Below are positions 43,715 through 44,443 of a stretch of DNA of 44,443 nucleotides, in pieces; the first letter of the stretch is position 1; each line of letters starts with the position of its first letter. The position numbers were made by a program, and so were the translations under genes. Below the pieces are notes generated by a model. That model worked only from the letters and a program-made list of their open reading frames with translations, was not told where the DNA came from and searched no databases. This stretch comes from a virus: the IMG/VR virus record IMGVR_UViG_3300027082_000002, positions 1 through 44,443 of that record; one strand, written 5' to 3'.

Positions 43715-44443
43715 ATGGCGATCACATCAAACCCGAAGCTCGAGTATGAGTCCGGCCAGGCCTTCCAGCCGTTCGAGGCGATGAGCGACTCGGGGGACGC
43801 GACTACCTTCGAGGCCTCATTCGCGCCGTGGTCCGGCCGCTCGGGCTTCGAGGCCACCGTGCTGCCGTTCGGCCTGGCGACCGGCGGGGCGATCACCCCC
43901 GACACCGGCAACGACAGCGTGGCCGTGGCGGCGCTGTCGGCCTACATGCCCGGCACCGCGGCCGCCAATGCGGACGGCCTGGCCAGCGTGTCCTCCGGCA
44001 CCGTCAGCGTGACGCGCGCATCGGTGGATACCCACATCATCAACAGCATCACCGTGGATGCCTCCGGCTCATTCGCCGCGGTGCAGGGCAGCGAAGGCAC
44101 GTCGTTCAGCGAGACCCGCGGCGCGGCCGGCGGCCCGCCGTTGATCCCGGTGGATTCCGTCGAGATCGGCCAGGTGCGCCTGTCCACCGCTGCCGCGGCG
44201 GTGGTGTCCTCCACCGAGATCTTCCAGGTCGTCAACGTGCACCAGGAGCGCTACGACCAGCCGGTGTGGACCGAAGACCCCACCAACGGCGAGATCACCT
44301 TCTCCGCGGCGCTGCCCAAGATCCACACCGGCACCGTGCCCAAGCAGGTGCATGTGCGCGGCTACACGCCCATCTTCGCCGAGATCCCCCGGGTCTCCGA
44401 TTGGGTGCCGGCGGACGAGAGCAACACGGTCAACTCCACCGAG
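43715..44443 (+). CDS. Major tail tube protein, N-terminal part (3' end cut by window edge)
   Basis: 243 codons, ending exactly at a codon boundary at the window edge; the remainder appears to be bases 8-271. Ala/Ser/Thr/Val-rich beta-strand composition (EYESGQAFQPFEAMSDSGDATTFEASFAPWSGRSGFEATVLPFG), with AVVSSTEIFQVVNVHQERYDQPVWTEDPTNG. The joined length would be about 331 residues, larger than lambda gpV, so an extra domain is likely. It is the gene before G/GT, hence the tail tube. AAGGAGA precedes ATG 43715. Confidence 0.7.
   Translation, partial: MAITSNPKLEYESGQAFQPFEAMSDSGDATTFEASFAPWSGRSGFEATVLPFGLATGGAITPDTGNDSVAVAALSAYMPGTAAANADGLASVSSGTVSVTRASVDTHIINSITVDASGSFAAVQGSEGTSFSETRGAAGGPPLIPVDSVEIGQVRLSTAAAAVVSSTEIFQVVNVHQERYDQPVWTEDPTNGEITFSAALPKIHTGTVPKQVHVRGYTPIFAEIPRVSDWVPADESNTVNSTE

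Noticed and set aside
1-44443. CRISPR arrays, rRNA or insertion sequences
   Set aside because: No regularly spaced 25-40 bp repeats, no rRNA-like sequence and no transposase or terminal inverted repeats were seen.

Overview
The window reads as one temperate, tailed phage genome with lambda-type organisation, and no bacterial chromosomal gene is visible. The head and packaging genes match the lambda set in order: Nu1-like and A-like terminase, W, portal B, ClpP-type protease/scaffold C, D, E, FII, Z, U. A long non-contractile-tail module follows: tail tube V, G/GT with a frameshift, and tape measure H. The DNA is GC-rich, so a gammaproteobacterial host of the halomonad or pseudomonad kind is likely, but the sequence does not fix it. 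Both window ends fall inside the tail-tube gene. They share a 7-base overlap that keeps the reading frame, so this is probably a complete circular genome of about 44.44 kb opened arbitrarily.

Layout. 1-8284 (+): end of the tail tube gene, G/GT, tape measure, a reverse-strand secreted DUF4124 moron, and tail tip/fibre genes, one with YadA-like repeats and one with a foreign-looking AT-richer C-terminus. 8285-8606: intergenic, repeated and inverted GTGAGAC motifs, candidate attP. 8607-18163 (-): leftward early genes. These are a NinX/DUF2591-like gene, integrase, a DUF4224 excisionase candidate, small hypotheticals, DUF2303, a YqaJ exonuclease and a Bet annealing protein, broken up by three intrinsic terminators. 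18164-18915: about 750 bp without a standard gene. It holds a candidate leftward promoter with operators, a tRNA-like fold, a Shine-Dalgarno-ATG-TAA start-stop site, coupled tiny ORFs and a terminator. 18916-20575: immunity region (S24 repressor, Cro, CII). 20644-29743 (+): Bro-N antirepressor, O-like initiator with internal iterons, DnaC-like loader, and a nin-like region carrying NinB, Dam, DUF968, DUF3310, a PDDEXK nuclease and three HNH genes. 29744-31674: late promoter, two terminators and the lysis cassette. 31675-32669: an HNH gene behind a structured leader, then a lambda-like cos. 32670-44443: terminase, head and tail genes, with a receptor-binding-like gene, an HNH/AP2 gene and a DUF4376-like gene inserted between U and V.

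How it works together. The repressor probably holds both a rightward promoter (Cro, CII, replication) and a leftward promoter (recombination, integration). Late transcription would start at about 29.8 kb and need antitermination past two hairpins before running through lysis, cos and morphogenesis. The most unusual content is the five HNH-family homing endonucleases. One is fused to the remnant start of ninB and one lies inside a split DUF968 gene, each followed by a diverged second copy of the invaded gene; two others carry structured or promoter-bearing leaders. The leftward leader at 18.2-18.9 kb is also unusual.
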